Assembly (NCBI RefSeq): GCF_000746025.2
Contig: NZ_CP045798.1
Coordinates: 2,427,001-2,491,000, forward strand
DNA length: 64,000 nucleotides
Source: Thermanaerosceptrum fracticalcis
GTDB taxonomy: Bacteria; Bacillota; Peptococcia; DRI-13
Direction of reading: 5' to 3'
The notes beneath the pieces were generated by a model, which had not been told where the DNA came from, ran no database searches, and worked only from the letters and a program-made list of their open reading frames with translations. Each line of letters begins with the position of its first letter. Position 1 is the first letter of the stretch. A program made the translations under genes and the position numbers. This document shows, in pieces, positions 63,851-64,000 of this stretch.

Positions 63851-64000
63851 CCGTCCTTTCCCCTATTCACTTCGGGCAACGTTAAGTCCTAAATATTGTA
63901 ATTATCAATAAATTATACTTACAACATTCATTACAAAATTCCTCTTTTGCTAGGTCTAAAATGGGGGAAAATTTAAATTTTTATCGAAAATCCCACTGCT
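63851..64000. other. Right edge of the window, no gene assigned
   Basis: AT-rich upstream region of spo0F. A TATAAT-like hexamer lies on the minus strand at 63912-63917 without a good -35. A TATCGAA (63982-63988) resembles a Spo0A box with one mismatch. A short open minus frame enters from the right edge and ends near 63955; too short to identify. Confidence 0.4.

Noticed and set aside
63912-63946. Sigma-H promoter of spo0F
   Set aside because: AGAGGAATT fits a sigma-H -35, but no GAAT-type -10 lies at the needed distance.

Overview
The window is chromosomal DNA from an endospore-forming, flagellated Firmicute of the clostridial/Peptococcaceae type. The gene order (spo0F, fba, fsa, glpX, rpmE, prfA, prmC, ywlC, mntP, ywlE, rpiB, ywlG, glyA, upp, atp operon, ywmB, murA, spoIID, spoIIQ, spoIIID, mbl, flgF, flgG) matches the conserved Bacillus/Clostridia block. 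Almost everything is on the minus strand; only one small gene (16936-17121) is on the plus strand. No rRNA, tRNA, CRISPR array or intact insertion sequence was recognised. || Layout: 1-17 kb is a cell-envelope region. It holds an operon for a modified UDP-N-acetylhexosaminuronic acid with an O-antigen-ligase-like protein, a TolC-like protein, a major secreted/S-layer-like protein with a strong promoter and a long structured leader, a TagA/WecG transferase, two LCP ligases, a small CuAO-domain protein and a large SLH-anchored subtilase. WecB at 37.5 kb should supply UDP-ManNAc for TagA, and the LCP proteins should attach the polymer that SLH domains bind. 17-18 kb holds a toxin-antitoxin-like pair with a palindrome over its promoter. 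18-29 kb holds flagellar rod genes, mbl and sporulation genes; an ATPase gene has been inserted beside spoIIID, and the spoIIID 5' region is duplicated around it. 29-37 kb is the F1Fo ATP synthase operon (proton-type c subunit), interrupted between atpG and atpD by an S23-type four-helix-bundle gene. 37-45 kb is the wecB-mazG-comEB-upp-glyA-ywlG-rpiB-ywlE-mntP-ywlC housekeeping block. 45-53 kb is an Mbh-ordered Mrp antiporter operon with three antiporter-like subunits and no intact MrpA, next to a DUF1646 transporter. 54-64 kb carries prmC, prfA, DUF1385, rpmE, DUF2062, glpX, fsa, fba, a zinc-ribbon protein and spo0F. || The most striking feature is not a gene. Nearly every larger intergenic gap is filled with degenerate short tandem repeats whose period is seven bases. 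Several sequence families share that period (TAGTTAC, GTCGGAA, TAGTTGG, GTGACCG, GGACACT, ACGGTTC, GGGTAGC). They build two-armed hairpins, composite elements and, where rho lies in Bacillus, a seven-copy array of a 109-bp unit. Heptads reach Shine-Dalgarno sites and supply stop codons. They recall the heptanucleotide STRR sequences known from cyanobacteria but are more diverse here. Functions for this repeat system are inference only.
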